Positions 36,901-51,185 of a DNA stretch of 64,000 bases are shown piece after piece (position 1 is the first letter of the stretch; each line of letters opens with the position of its first letter). The stretch is from Ricinus communis (lineage: Eukaryota > Streptophyta > Magnoliopsida > Malpighiales > Euphorbiaceae), in the NCBI RefSeq assembly GCF_019578655.1, contig NC_063264.1, positions 24,513,688 to 24,577,687 of the forward strand, in the 5' to 3' direction. Below the pieces are notes generated by a model. The model ran no database searches, had not been told where the DNA came from, and saw only the letters and a list, made by a program, of their open reading frames with translations. The position numbers and the translations under genes are program-made.

Positions 36901-39900
36901 CATAGTTGTTAATAAAGGCACAGGGCGCATCAAGGCGTAAAGGGATTCTGGACTTAGGAGCAGGTGCACACCTTACCGAAGCAAGGCGCAAAGAAAGATA
37001 AAGATAAAATCTCATACAATAAAGCCAATAAAACCTATAACATAACCCATGCATGAAATCATTAAATATAAAATAAAATACATGAATAACCACTATGAGA
37101 AAACATATTCAAGAGACATAAAACCAGAATTATAGTCCTAATAAGTAACTCTAATTCCAAAAGCATCTTCCATAAGACAACTAATCATCATCATTAAGCT
37201 CAATACAGTCATCTTCCTCTTCATCAAATTCCTCATGATCAATTCAATTTCCTCTTTCTCATCTTCGTCAAAATTAACCTCTTCCCCATCTTTAAGTACT
37301 AGAGGAGTATTAGCCTTCTTTTGAGAAAATGCTTTTGCCTTACTATTTGCTAGGCCTAGCAACTGATGTGGATGAGGACATGTTTAGGAGAGGGAGAAGT
37401 CGAGAGAGCAGCTACTTTTTTATTTGGAAAGGCGGAGAGGCTGCTATAATCACTTCTTGAAGTGATTAGGTGTGGATAGGCATATGGTACATCCTATTTT
37501 TATTTATCATTGAACATCCAATTCCAATCAGAAATCAAAAATAAATAATTTGGTCTAACATTTGTGAGGCACGCCTTATTCGAACCTCATCAATTACTCT
37601 AAGGTGTGCACCCTAGGGCCTAGGGGCACACACCTCGGTTAAGTTGCCTCCCTCAAAGACTTTGACATAAAGGCTTGAGCCTCATGTGCATTAAGCCTAA
37701 GGCGCAACTTCAACAACTATGAGTATTGCCAATAACAAATCCTATAGCAACAAATAAATAAAAAAATAGCCACCTTTAAAACACTAGAGGAAGTACATTA
37801 AATGCATAACAATTTATGGTCATGATAACTGATTAGTAACACAAGTTTCACCACAATGATAAAAGAATAGGTTTAACGCAGAATTAAAATGCAAAAGAAT
37901 TAGCTTTACGTTTGGATACAAGATCATGCCACGAATATTGCAGATTATCTGTCATGCCCACTATAAGCTTTGTTGGATCAACTAATGGCTTGATCTGTCA
38001 AAAAGGAATCCAGAAAGAAATCAGAAAACAAGACAAATATATATAACTTATCAAATACAATGTCACTAACCAGTAGAAAGTAGGCAAATGAGAACTTTGC
38101 ACTCAAAATAACAAGCCAAAAAAGCATATACCTGCATAATAAAGACAGAATGATGTATTCAAATTTGTAAATTCAAACTGTGAATGGAGATCAAAATAAA
38201 TAAGCTCCACACACACACATATATATGTGTGTGTGTATACAGAGAACGAATATATATGTATATGTAGAGAGAGAGAGAGAGAGAAATTACTTGAGGAAGT
38301 CACTGGTCCTTTCGTACATGCCACGCCCAACATAGTAACGCTCCTTCAAAAGACCCATTACATAATTATTGCTGATTGTTGAAAAATACTTCTAAGTAAT
38401 TAAAAAAATATAAACATATAATGAAACAAGAAGCCGCACAATAAAATAATAGGAACAAGACCACAAGCATATAGGAATAAAAGAATTAAAAGAAAAACCT
38501 GACGCATCCACTTCAAGAAACGGATTACAGACCAATGATCACACTGATTAGTCATGTGGTGGCAAGCTGGTATTCGCATGAGGAAACTAATAAAAAATTG
38601 CACACCAGCATATATGCCAATAATGATCACATACAGTCTTAAAATGACAGAACTTGAATTTTGTTCACTCTGTTCCTGGAGTGCTTTCCTGTATTTCAGA
38701 GAAGAGAAAAGTAATCTATCATTCACATATGACAAGCATGACATAAGTTGAGGAATGATGATGGGTGGAAAACATACACATAAAGAAAGCATATGAAGAC
38801 TGAAGCACTGCTAAACCAAGCAAATCGCAAAAGAATTCGAGAAACAGCAACACGTCGTGATGTAGAATAAGCACCATACATCATGAGAACATCTAATACA
38901 CCTGCGTCAATTAGTTACCAACTTCAGCAACTAAATCACATTATTTAATAGCAAGCAGTAACAGACAATCTCACAGTGATCATTCATGACAATTCACATA
39001 GCTATAAGAAATTAACAAATCTAACAGAACATGATAACATCAGTTATTGCAACAAGGGTCCATACTCTCAAAAAACTTCATCACCACAAATGTTGGACCA
39101 AGACTCAGAACTTCCCTCAGGGTTTTGGAGTTGAAGCGTTCATTATTAAAAGCAAAGATGGTGAGTCCCTGTAACAGAGAAAAAGATGCTTGAGCCATAA
39201 GAATGGTAAGACTTCATCAGTGAACAAGACAAAAACTCAATTGTATGTCATCAGAGGGGATGAGAAAGGACGAGCTGAAGCAAAGCATAGGTGATGTGTG
39301 CAGCATGTGATATTTTTTAGCATGCGGAGTACAAAGGATTTTGTGCATGACAGCAAAAGCTGTTGAATTGCACAAATTAAAGAAATAATTTCAAAGAAGC
39401 TTTTAATGAGACAAGCTAACCTGAAACATCATAACGAGAAAAATCCATAGACGGTGGAAACTATGGTAAAGATGAAGAAATGTCCGATGCTCAACAAACG
39501 AAGTTTTGCCTCGACGTTGACTTCCAGCAGTTTTTAGCAGATACTATAAGAATTTAGAAGAGAAGTTAGGTTTCATGATCCAAATGCGATTAACATACCA
39601 AAAAAACAAGAAAAAAGAAAAGAATAGAACAAAAAATTTACAAAAAGAAAACATCATATGGAATACGACTGAGTACTTTGATGAAACACAACTGTACAAT
39701 GTTTCATAATGGAAATTCTGGCTGTTACTGAGCATTTGTAAACAAAGAAAACTGAATATGAATAAGGTTTACAGAAATTGGCTGTATAGATTTATTGGGA
39801 TAAACTAGAAGCCATTATAACAGAAAGGTTGACAAAACTAAGATGGTCCCTATGCTAATACTAAGAAAATGTTTCTTCAGATGCATCAGGCATTCTAGTT

Positions 39901-42900
39901 AATATGCCACCTCATAAAACCTGAAGGGACATAATTAAAGTAATTATTTTCACTACAATTCTAGAAAATTGGTTTTTCATATATATTAAACATTCCAGCA
40001 TTGATAAGCCACCTAATAGAAACCAAAAGCAACAAGCCAAAAAGGTTGACTAAGACATATTGATATTAGTTAATTGTGACCTAGAATTCTTTCACCAAGG
40101 CCGAGCAATATTCTCATCCAATAGAATTTTTGGATGCAATCTCAGAAAAATCTATGATATAAAACTCTAATTATTGCCAAATGAATGGCATTCTAGAAGC
40201 TCTCACTCAAAGAAGGACTTCCTCTACTAAGAGCAAAGTCGGTGGACATATTTCATGTCCTCCTACTGATGTTCTTCTAGTGGGTATATTTAAGTTGAAT
40301 GTTGGACAACCGAAAAGTAAACTCCACCCTCCCAAATTTAACCATTTGCTGCAAAAGTCACAAAATCATGAACTCGGATGAAAAAAAGGGTCTAGCATAA
40401 TGATGGCCAACATAAAAGTCACAGCTTTCTTTCTCTCCTGCTTTTTCTGTTTCCTCTCTCTAAACTCAAAAATCTAAATAATATTAGAGGAGAACCATAA
40501 CGGGAGCAAGGGCGAGGACAAGGTTTCTCATAAAAAGATTAGGACCATTAATTGGATAGAGCTAACTCGAATGCGATGTTTGGTAAGTGTAAATAATGAG
40601 GGGAAGAAACTAAGGGAAAGTATCTGAAAAAGAGTTAGAAGGTGGTCCCCGAGCAAACAACTAATATACTCTCACCACACCCCCCCCCCACCTTTTTCAT
40701 TTTAATTTTTCCTTCACTTCACAAACAAGGAAAAAATTACTAAAATTTATTTTCCCCACTTATAATGTTTCCTTCATTATTTTCTATTTTTCAAACATAG
40801 TGGAAATTTAAGAAAATTCTGTTGCTTTATGGGAAATTGATGGTTCTTAGTATGGCCAACAAAAAGAGATTTGAATTTGGCTAAGTATGCAACCCTAGCA
40901 CCATTACAAAATTTAATCAAACCTTCACATATTTGTTTAGCAAGGGCCTACCTGCGATTTCTGAGAATAAATTCCCAACAAATACCAATAAATGGACACA
41001 TGTAGACCAAAGGAGACCAAACTAACAAACATTCATAACAGACTAAAGAGTTTCAAGAATTAGTGTTTCCCTTAATTTCTCCTGTTAATGCCACCATACT
41101 AATGCAATCATTTAGTAGATAAGTTTTAATATATTCCAAGGGCTACAAAAGACGCCCCTAAGGTTACTTAATATACACTGATCCTTGTCGTTATAAAGTT
41201 AGAACTTTTAGCCCCTAAGGTTTTGGTCTCTCTACACTTAAGTCGTTGCTGATAAGAGTATATGATTTTTCTTATACTTCAGTTCACTCCTCCACACTTG
41301 AAATTTGACTAAAGTTTAATCCTAAAATGTTAAATCTAATTGCAGTTCAGTCCTGACTTTTTATGTTGTAAAAGACTTTAGCCCTCAAAATTATGTGCTT
41401 TTTATCAATCATAGTAAAAGGACAAAAAATGCTAATTCTGAAACAGCAGAGACTAAAATGCATATCAAGGTAAACCTCAGACGTGTTTTACTTAACCCAA
41501 ATCCCAATTGTTGTTTGCAACTTCTAAGTTGGAACAGACATAAATCTCCAAGAAACTTCCTTCACCTTTTGCAACAACTAATTGATTTGCAGTCAATTTG
41601 AATCAAATGCTAATCAGCTTTACTACTATAATGAATTTCAGCACCAAACAGAAAAACCAATTTCTCACATGGGCAAGTTTCTATAATGGTATTCAGATTG
41701 CTTTCAAATATTGAAAAGTAGAAAAGAAAGAAGCTCAATGTGATAATATGTGCTCCTTGGCATAGAGTGAATCAAGAAGTTATTACCAAACAAAATCCTA
41801 TGTATAAAATACAATCGAAATAAGATAAAATAGAGAGAATGAGAGTAAAAAAATTCAGTGATGCCACACAAGGAAGACTAACAAAAATAAGCAGTAATTT
41901 CAAATGGCCTGTTATTCCATGGAATGCTATGGGCCCATATCATGATACAATGAAAAATACTGCTTTAGGACCTTAAGAGAGTAGAAGACAGACTGCAGAC
42001 ATCATATGCCTGCATTCTAAACAGAAAATTCATTAGAAGCATCAGTGGCAGTGCTTCTAAGTTCCAATCTGAAGTCTGTACAAGGAACCAGTGACACCAG
42101 TCCCTGATCACAATATACAAGTTTAAGACACTGTAGGAAGGAAAATCTACAAAAGATACCAGCAACAACCCAAATAAGAACCTCATTGAAAAAATTTCTT
42201 TGACCACAGATTGCAGAAAGCAGAGGCCTGTCTCTCATCCATGAAGGCATAAATCATACTATAAGTACAAAAAGAATAAACAGAACAGGTAGTCTCCAGA
42301 AATTTGCAATGTGCTCTGTTACATACAGTTACCTCTATGTTTCAAAAAGAAAATATCTTTTTAAAAAACAAGGCACTATGGTTACTGAACGGAAATACTA
42401 ATCTGGGAAATACAAATTCCAGATTACTACCACGCCAGAGATAAATATTCTTCAAAATATTATGATTGCAAAGATTGGTGGTATTCTGCAACAACTTGCA
42501 ATCAGATGATTAAAGCACCAAGTCCTAGAAAGCTTAAAGATGCTGAAATGGGGATGGATGATAATGCACAAAGCTCAATGCAATCAAACAACAAGGTTTG
42601 AAAGCAACCCACACGGAATCAAACAATCAACAATAAAATTAGCAGTGGACAAGTTATGATTTTGTGAACCTTTGTCCTTGGTTTGGGTTTCTGGAAAAAG
42701 GATGAGCTCTTCCGCCATGGCCAACTGAGTTCAAAGCAATGAAGTGACCTGGAAAATGGAAGCAAGAATAAAAAAACCATTAGCTAGAACAAGGAAGATT
42801 TTAGAATACTTCAAACCTAGTACCAGGTGAACTAACTTTGAGGTACCAAAACTAGGTGGCATATACTTGCAATTTAATTTGAACAAATTTATAGTTCTAT

Positions 42901-45900
42901 AGATATGTTATAGCTTACTAAAGTTTAATTATTATTCAACGTGGTTGAAATGGAGGAAAAATGTGCATTTTTACAAAATTTTAAGCCGAACCATTTAAAG
43001 TACTGCCATATCATATATAACATGACAATAACACCAAGCAATAAGTTGATTCTTTTATTTTACTCGTACAAATTGCTGTAACAGTTCATTTCACATTAAG
43101 AATTGCTTACAATAGATTACAAATAAATTTATTTCGATGAATTCCATAAAACTCTGAAATAGTTGGTAGAAGACTACCCATGTTTGAAGAATCTTACCAG
43201 AAGTACTCATTAAAATCATCATAGTTTCTCCAAGCAGAATGAGGTGCTCGTCCATTCTCATTGTTTCCCGCTTCCTATGTGTTATTGAAGATAAATATAA
43301 ATCAAATCACAATGTCTTCTCAAAAAAGAAAGAAAAAATAAAGCACAATGCAAACTTAAAATGCAATCACCAATGATAGTATTGTATCAACAGGGTAATA
43401 ATTCAACAAACCTAAAGCTGGTTTTTAGGTGCAGAGGTAGGAAGCTTTATCCCAAACAGGAAGAACTGCTGAAACTTCTAAATCATTTAAATTAACATAT
43501 CTATATGACAAGATAAGCTTCACATGAATATGCCATATGCAATCACCACATGTAGCAAACAAGTGACCAGGTTACAAAGGCCAATATTACAAAAATAAAG
43601 CCTAATTGAATAACTTGGCCTTAATTTAAAATATAGACTTTATTTTTCCCCTCATAGTTCCAATGTCAGGTCATGTAGTATCAAGTAAGGTAAGCACAGA
43701 GTACTATTTATTTTTGCTTAGAGTTCTATGCGCCACAGCTGGGGTCCTTCATCCTTACAGTTCCAGTGCCGGTTAGAGAAAAAAACAAAAAGCCCTCCCT
43801 CCTTAAGAAGCTACTGAAATAAGGATCACCAAGCTAAAAAGCTAGTAAGCTAAAGCTTTCTTTATACCACTCACTACAGATAAAGAAGAAAAATAGAGGA
43901 GGAACTATTTGAATTGAGAGAGGCACTCTATTAGGAAAAGCTGCTTTGCTTCTCTTGCTGCTGCTCCTCTAGTTCTAGATAGTCTAATGGGGATCAGTCA
44001 GGCTATCATTTCAAGAGGTCTAATGTTGCTTTCTACCTTCAATCCACATTTAATATTACCTTAGGCAATCAATCTGCTTGAAAGCTTATATCAGTGCATC
44101 TTTTAGCATCCAATAGGATACAAGGTAATCCATCCAGTCCAAAAACCAGTTCCTATAGCTAATTTGTTGGACTTGTGCGCCACCATTTTCTTTTCTAGGA
44201 AGGGGCAGTATCAAGTATAGTACCATCAGTCCCTGGCTCTAATGTTGAACCACTAAGTGCCTTTTTTTAATGTCTTGTCAGAGTACACTCCAATTACATA
44301 TTCATATGTAAACTCACAGAATATAAAGCTAAGACAGAAATTAATGCGGTTAATTATACATACAGAAGAACATAGTCTATGTCAAATTGCAAAGCAACTT
44401 TCTCTAACAGCTCAATACAAACTTTCTCTGACAGCTCAGTACAAGCAGCAATAGTTCTTACTAGTTTCCTCCTTAATGGAAGGGCAATTATTTGAATTCA
44501 AAAGTCTATTTTCTACAAATGCTATTTAATCATTATTTGGATTTAAAAGTCTATTTTCCATGAATGCTATTTCACATCTGATGTCATCATATTCCTTAAT
44601 TGTTAGTCCAGGCATTCCTTCTTAAGTATGTTTTTGAGAGAAACAAGAACTGAATAAGGAGTAGCTCATAAACTTTAGCTACCATCAATTTATACAATAT
44701 TTAAATACATACATATAGCAAATAATGCTAGCCCTACTATGAATTTGTAAAAATAAGCAAAATAACTGAAATTCATTCTCCAACATATATTTAACGAAAT
44801 ATATATATATGACAATACTCTTATCATAAGAAATAAAATGTGATTTTCTGGTCATAATTCAGTAATGGTCGTAACAATTTTTTCCATATTGAAAACACAA
44901 TATTTGGAATTAAGTTTTATGTTACAAATTTGGATTAATTGAATCTTAAGATTTATTCCAAAGGAAAACAAAAACAATGTATAGTGCAATAGCTTCCTTT
45001 TTCTAAACTTAATAAGTGGATACATAAAGGCCATAAAATTAATTAGTATTCTTCTTCCAAGGAAAACCTACGAATCATTGATCATGAATCATTCCATAAT
45101 GGTAAGTATTGTCTGTATCACTCAGTCACAGTTACAGATGCTACTACCGTAAATCTGAAATTGACAGCAACTTAATAGGTAACCCCTCTCAGTCTGCCAA
45201 GATTCCTGTGAGCCAGAAGATATGAGACACTAAGGCCATCATTCAAACACTGGTCAGAACTATATGCTTTGCCCAAGATGATAACTTTCAAATTAATAAT
45301 GGATTAGGCTTGCCAATGAAGTCAAACAAAAAAATCTCAATCCACAAATGTTGGGAGATGAACCAAAGGAATAAATATCTTCCACTTCTTAGTGCATTCA
45401 CCAGATGTTCTAAAACAATGCATTAGATCATATCACTAAAGGGAAACAGGAACTTATGTGTAATCACATGTCACAGATAAAGTTTAGCAGAATGTCAACA
45501 AGAGTTATATCCAAAAGGCAAAAGATGGGGGGTCAAATATAACACTTACCGCTGCAACAACCTCGTATAGGGGAGTAATAACATTATCAAGGAAAGACAC
45601 GCCATTCTCAGAATTGCAACTATTTGCTGGCTGTGCACTTTGCTGTCTCAAAATCTCATCCATCTCTCTCACCATCTGCATGTCAATTCTCAAGTTTAAG
45701 CCTTAATGTCATTATGGAAAAAAGGGAAAACATGAGCCAACCATTTGGAATATTGCAACAGTGACAGAAAAGAATTTGAATAACAGAAATAAGATCAAAA
45801 TGGTAAAAGAGTGTTGATGGAAATTTCAGCAGAGCTAGAAAATAAGGGAAAGAAAAAAAACAAATAAAAGATAAATTCTGAGTAAAAAACATTCATATCC

Positions 45901-48900
45901 AGTGCAAAGTAGCAAAAGATAAGTCCAGAGAACCCAATGATCATTAACTCTTGGATTGACTTACATGATGAAATATATAGCACAAGCATTCTGGAAGGAA
46001 TCTAATATTAGCAGCTTCCCCCCATATCAGGAAATATAAAGAAAGGAAGAGTAATTTCTTTTCCTTGCTTACAGACTCCAAACTGCACACCATTTTGATA
46101 CATTAGTTTCAATTGTTATCATCAGTCATGAAATGAAAAAGAAGAATAACTACTATTTCACAGTGAAAGAGAATGAAAATAAGTTTAGAAGTCCCTACTT
46201 GCTCCAAACAGGTTGAATGTTTAAATAGCTGCACCATTTTGTGTAATTTTCCAGTGACTTTATGAATACTCTCTGTACCGCAGCCTCATCTAATTTCTGC
46301 ACAAAATCAACACAAGTGGTAACTGGAGGATGACATCATTTAAAGGAAATAAATCAAAAGAAAAGAAAAGGCTGTTCAGAGCCTTTGGATAAATTAAAAA
46401 ACTTCAGGAGATTAGCTAATTAGCACAATAAAACAACTACATGCACCAGCAGTTTGATGTATGTAAAATTATGTTCCAGTTGAGTTTATTTAACCGTAGC
46501 ATTAGTATTGCAGGTGATGCCCTTACGACCAAGCACACCTTGAAGATAACACATTCACAATTTTCCTGTTCTATTAGGCATTATTTTTACAATTTTTTGA
46601 CAGAGAATTTATATTTATTTTATATAAACACTATAGCAGTTAAAAACTGGGCTTGCACTTAAAAAACAAGAAAAAATTCCTCAGGAGAAAATATACAGGA
46701 AGGATCAGGAAAATCCAAATAATACAATACACTGGCAAAACTTTGCAAAGTTACAGAGAACAAGAAAAGGTTGGCAAAGGGCAACCTGACAAAGTCATTA
46801 AGGATCCTCACTAGATAAATAACTGAAACTTGTAAGAACATGTCAGACGTACCGGTTCAGTTTCATCAGGTATACGAAGGCGAGATTGCTCATTTGCAAG
46901 GAGGTGAACTACATGTTCCCGCTGGTTAGATACATTGTCTTTCTGATAGCCATTAAGTTCAAAAATTACAAGCAAGAAATTTGTGAGTCAAAAGGATGAA
47001 ATGTTGAAGAGAATCACATAAGTTAAGAACTAAGAGATATTGTTTCCAGATATTTTCAAAGATCAGACACATCACTAACTGCTCAATATGAACATTTAAT
47101 CAACGCTCTATCATTCCCTTCTTTTCACATTCCACAGACACAATAACAAAGTCTCATAACTTGAGACATGTACAACTATATAAGTGTGCAATAACTGTTC
47201 CCCATACCAATATGGAACCATCAACTTCATTTTATTTCAGATTTAATTCATTACCTGCAGAGAAAGATAACCATTGATTTATTCCCTTGTTTGCACAAGT
47301 AAGATGGTAGGATGGGCATATAAATCATCAGAGTGCAATTTGATTGCATTTCAAATCAACTATTATAGGCCAACAAGTGGATTTTTCCAATTTACATCAA
47401 GAACTCCAAATACAGTTGAAAGAAAGAAAAATAACACCAACATAATCAACTAAAGATTAATGACTCTGAAAGTTTAAAATGGATTAACTGTTATTACTGC
47501 ACCCTCAACTTAAAGGTAAGCATGAATCAGAAGCCCAACAAAGAGAGACAGGATCGAGAGGCTATCCAAACCTACTGCTCTGTTCCTCAAACATAGCATT
47601 GCTGGAAATTCAATTAGAAAATTATTTAGTTTCATATCAGGAAAGGCTCTCCTATTTTTTTAGACCACAGAGTTTTTTTTAGTAAAAAAGGATTTGGAAA
47701 CTGTAAGGCCTTGTTTAGTTCTGGAAAATATTTTCTACTTTCATTTTCTAGTTTCCTTCTCCATTTCTTAGTTTTCCACTTATTTATTTTCCAAACTGAA
47801 AATAACTTCTTAAAAAAGGAAAAAGATAAAGAAAAAGGGTTTGACTTCATTCCTTAGATTTAAACCTAGAAATTGCAAATAATTGACGCCGAAGTAGAAA
47901 AGCGTATTTTCCGCTTTGTTCCATTGCTTTGTATTTTAAAATGAATTTGAAAAACTAATAGGGATAGTTTTTTATTAGCAGTGTAAATATAGAAAATTTG
48001 AAAAATACTTTTCCAATTTTCTTTTTAAGAAAAATTTTCAACTAAACACTAAACTCTGTTTTCTAATTTTCTCGAAGTAATTTTCTAGAAAACAGGCTAA
48101 ATTTTCCACAACTAAACAACCCCTAAGCTTTCAGTCAAACCCAGGGCCACGTTTTCTTCTTAATTAATGTATAATGTTGATATTTAAATACGGAGATGCT
48201 TTTCTCATTCCAATCGCCTCCCTAACAAGCTAAACTGTCCGAAGCCACCTAAACCTAGGTAGAATGGTATGTGGATTACCACCCAATTCTTCCCGGTTCC
48301 CTAGAAAGCAGAGACAGAGAAAAAGAGCAGGAATAACCCCGAAAACAACTAAAAAAAGAAAAAGATCAAGTAAAAAAGATCAACCTCATAAATCACATTG
48401 CAAAAACAAAGTACAAACCTGAAACCCAAACATATAATGGAGAAAATCAAGCATATCAGCATGCCTTGCAGCAGGAATAGAAAAGTCAGCAGGCAGCTTT
48501 GGCAGACCTGGGAAATATTTCAAGGCTGAAACTGCTGCTTGCACCTGCACATAAATTTTGTCTGATGAAAAACGGACAAGCAAAAGAACATAAACATGAG
48601 ATTAGAAAGAATTTAGATTACTTCAGGGAAAGCCACAATAGCATTTGTTATAGTAGGAGCATCCAGCGGAATAATGTTATAAGCAATTAGGTCCTCGGTC
48701 ATAGCTGCATCAGATTCAATCACTCTCTTCAGCTGCAAGACATAGTAATTTTATACATTATCACTAGCATCAAATGAGAATATCCAATCATAACATGCAT
48801 AGAAATTACTTGATTAAATAAATTCTGAAAAGGCTAGAAAGAAAAACAAAATAAAAAAGGTCAATGTGGAAGATTATAGCACAAAGAAAATAAAAACATG

Positions 48901-51140
48901 AAAGATAAATATTCAAAATGAAAAAATGAAGATGATTTCCAGATACTGCACGAGTTCATCATGCACCCAAAATTAGTATGAGACGAATGGAAGTATCTGG
49001 AAAAAGACTAAAACAAAAAGATTATAAAAAAAAAGGAGAGAGGTCATCTTTAGATTAGATTATCCACAAGAGAAAAATTATATGCATGCAACCACATACT
49101 TAGAAGCACCAACCTACTAGAGCCAAGCACAGGGAAGATAAATGCAAGTGCTTTTAGAACCTTGGCCAAACAATGGCAAGAGAAAAAGAGGGAATAAAGC
49201 CCAAGAAAATAACACCAATGATCAAAAAGCCCCTCTCACTCTTTACACAAAATTTCTAAGAGATCCATCCAAACCTTATGTCCAACATTTGAAACATCCA
49301 CACCACTTCAAAACACCCCATTCTTCCTTCTAGTGCACGCAACATGCAGCACAAGAAAATTTCAAAATTTTAAAATAACACAACCATGTTAGTACTTTCC
49401 AGTCATTTTAGTCTTTTACTTGCACTTCTTAAGTCATTTAGCTGCTGGAAAATACTATTGTTTGCTTTTGTTAATAGGAGGCTGGTTGAGAGAGGATTTT
49501 GACTGTACATGACCTCCAAGAAACGAGGGAAAATCTTACTGAAAACAGGTAAAGAATAAGTCATCAGCTGGCTTTTCTATGAGGTTGGACGAGGGTCCTG
49601 ATTCCCCATGTTTCTTCTCAGTTTGGAGGGATAGGAGGACTTTTAAGGAGGGAAATGCCACCAAATAATCCTATAGAATATTCTAATACTTATTAGTTTC
49701 TCATATAGTGGATGGTTCTCTTAAGACTCCACAAAACATAGATTTTCTGACATTAATATTCATAATTGTACCATGTTTAACTGAACCTCCTTGAAGCCAT
49801 ATAGTGTTGGCTTCACTTACCACAAAAGAGAAATTAAAATACTTTTAAGCAAAAAAAAAAAAAAAGTAATGTCTAATTCAAAAGACGTAACTAAGTTACA
49901 GTATGGTATGTGAAAAGAAAATATTGTTTGATAGGACTGTGGAACCAACCTCTTCAGGAATATCCTTAGTCAGCTGCTCAAGTACCGATCCTATAACCTT
50001 CAGAGTTGCAAAAACTCTTTTTCTCTTCACTGTTTTTCGCTCCAACCTAGATAGGAAAATCAAACGGAAGCAAAGAATTATGAAACAGAAGAAGAGGAAG
50101 ATGAAAAAGGGAGGGGGATGGGGGATGGGGGTAATTTTTTCTCTTTTAGCAGACCTTTTTTTTATTTTTTATGAGAGGGAGTAGTGGCATTTTCAGCAGC
50201 CACATTAAAAACACAGGAACAAGATAACATGAAGCCAAAACTCATCAAACAACATAATGTTTCTTTTTTTAATGAAAGCAAGCTGCTCTGTTGTGCAAGG
50301 CAATGATATATAATAATCATAAAACGGTATATTTAGCAAAAGAAATAGTCTCCCTAAATAGAAGCTCCCCTTCCATCCTATGGGAGAGCTACCTTGAGTC
50401 TGTTCCCTCTCTCTCCGAGATGGTTAACCACTTTTAACCGTGAGAGAGAGGTCATTCAAAACCAACAATCTGCTGACTCCAGAGCCAGTGGTAGGTCCCC
50501 ACACAGATCCCAATTCTTTAGCAAGTTCAAGAACATTGTGAGAAGGAGAAACAAAACAGGCAGCAACATAGTTATTAATAATTTTTATTAAATCCTAAAT
50601 TCTACTCTAACTAATGAACAACCCTTTCTATTAAGCTCCAAACTACTTAGCAATAATTTTGGCGAAGTTTAATCCTTCAAAAACAAAGTAATTCATATTG
50701 CAAGTGAAAAATAAACTTAATGCAAAGTAAAATCAACATATTTCTATTCCTGAAACATACTCGCCCAGATTTCCACTGAAAGTGCCAGACTCCCTTAGCT
50801 TCATTTCTTCTTCTCGCAGCTTATCTACATTGTTATTTTCTCTATAGAGCTTGTAAAATTCTTGCAAGCGAGCAATGTCCTGACTTCTATCAATGGTCCC
50901 ACCATCCCTCTTTGCAAGCTTTTGCTGAAATTTTCTCAAAGGAACAAGGCACATGATATTAGGACACATATCTAGAAAAAACATCCAAGTCATAAATTAC
51001 AAATCCAAGAAACAAAAGATGCATGATAATTATTAAAACCATTTGGTATGCAAAAAATTTAGCCAATGAATCAAAGGGAAATCATTCATCCAAGATTCAG
51101 AGAAGAAAATAGATTTTTAATAAATTTAAAACAAAAGAAA

Positions 51141-51185
<45 letters not shown>

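Larger units (their letters stand above)
43275..45549 (-). other. CALS9: CALS9 intron 10 (2.3 kb)
   Basis: Contains two small tandem duplications (44398-44446 and 44494-44575) and no gene. Confidence 0.6.
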
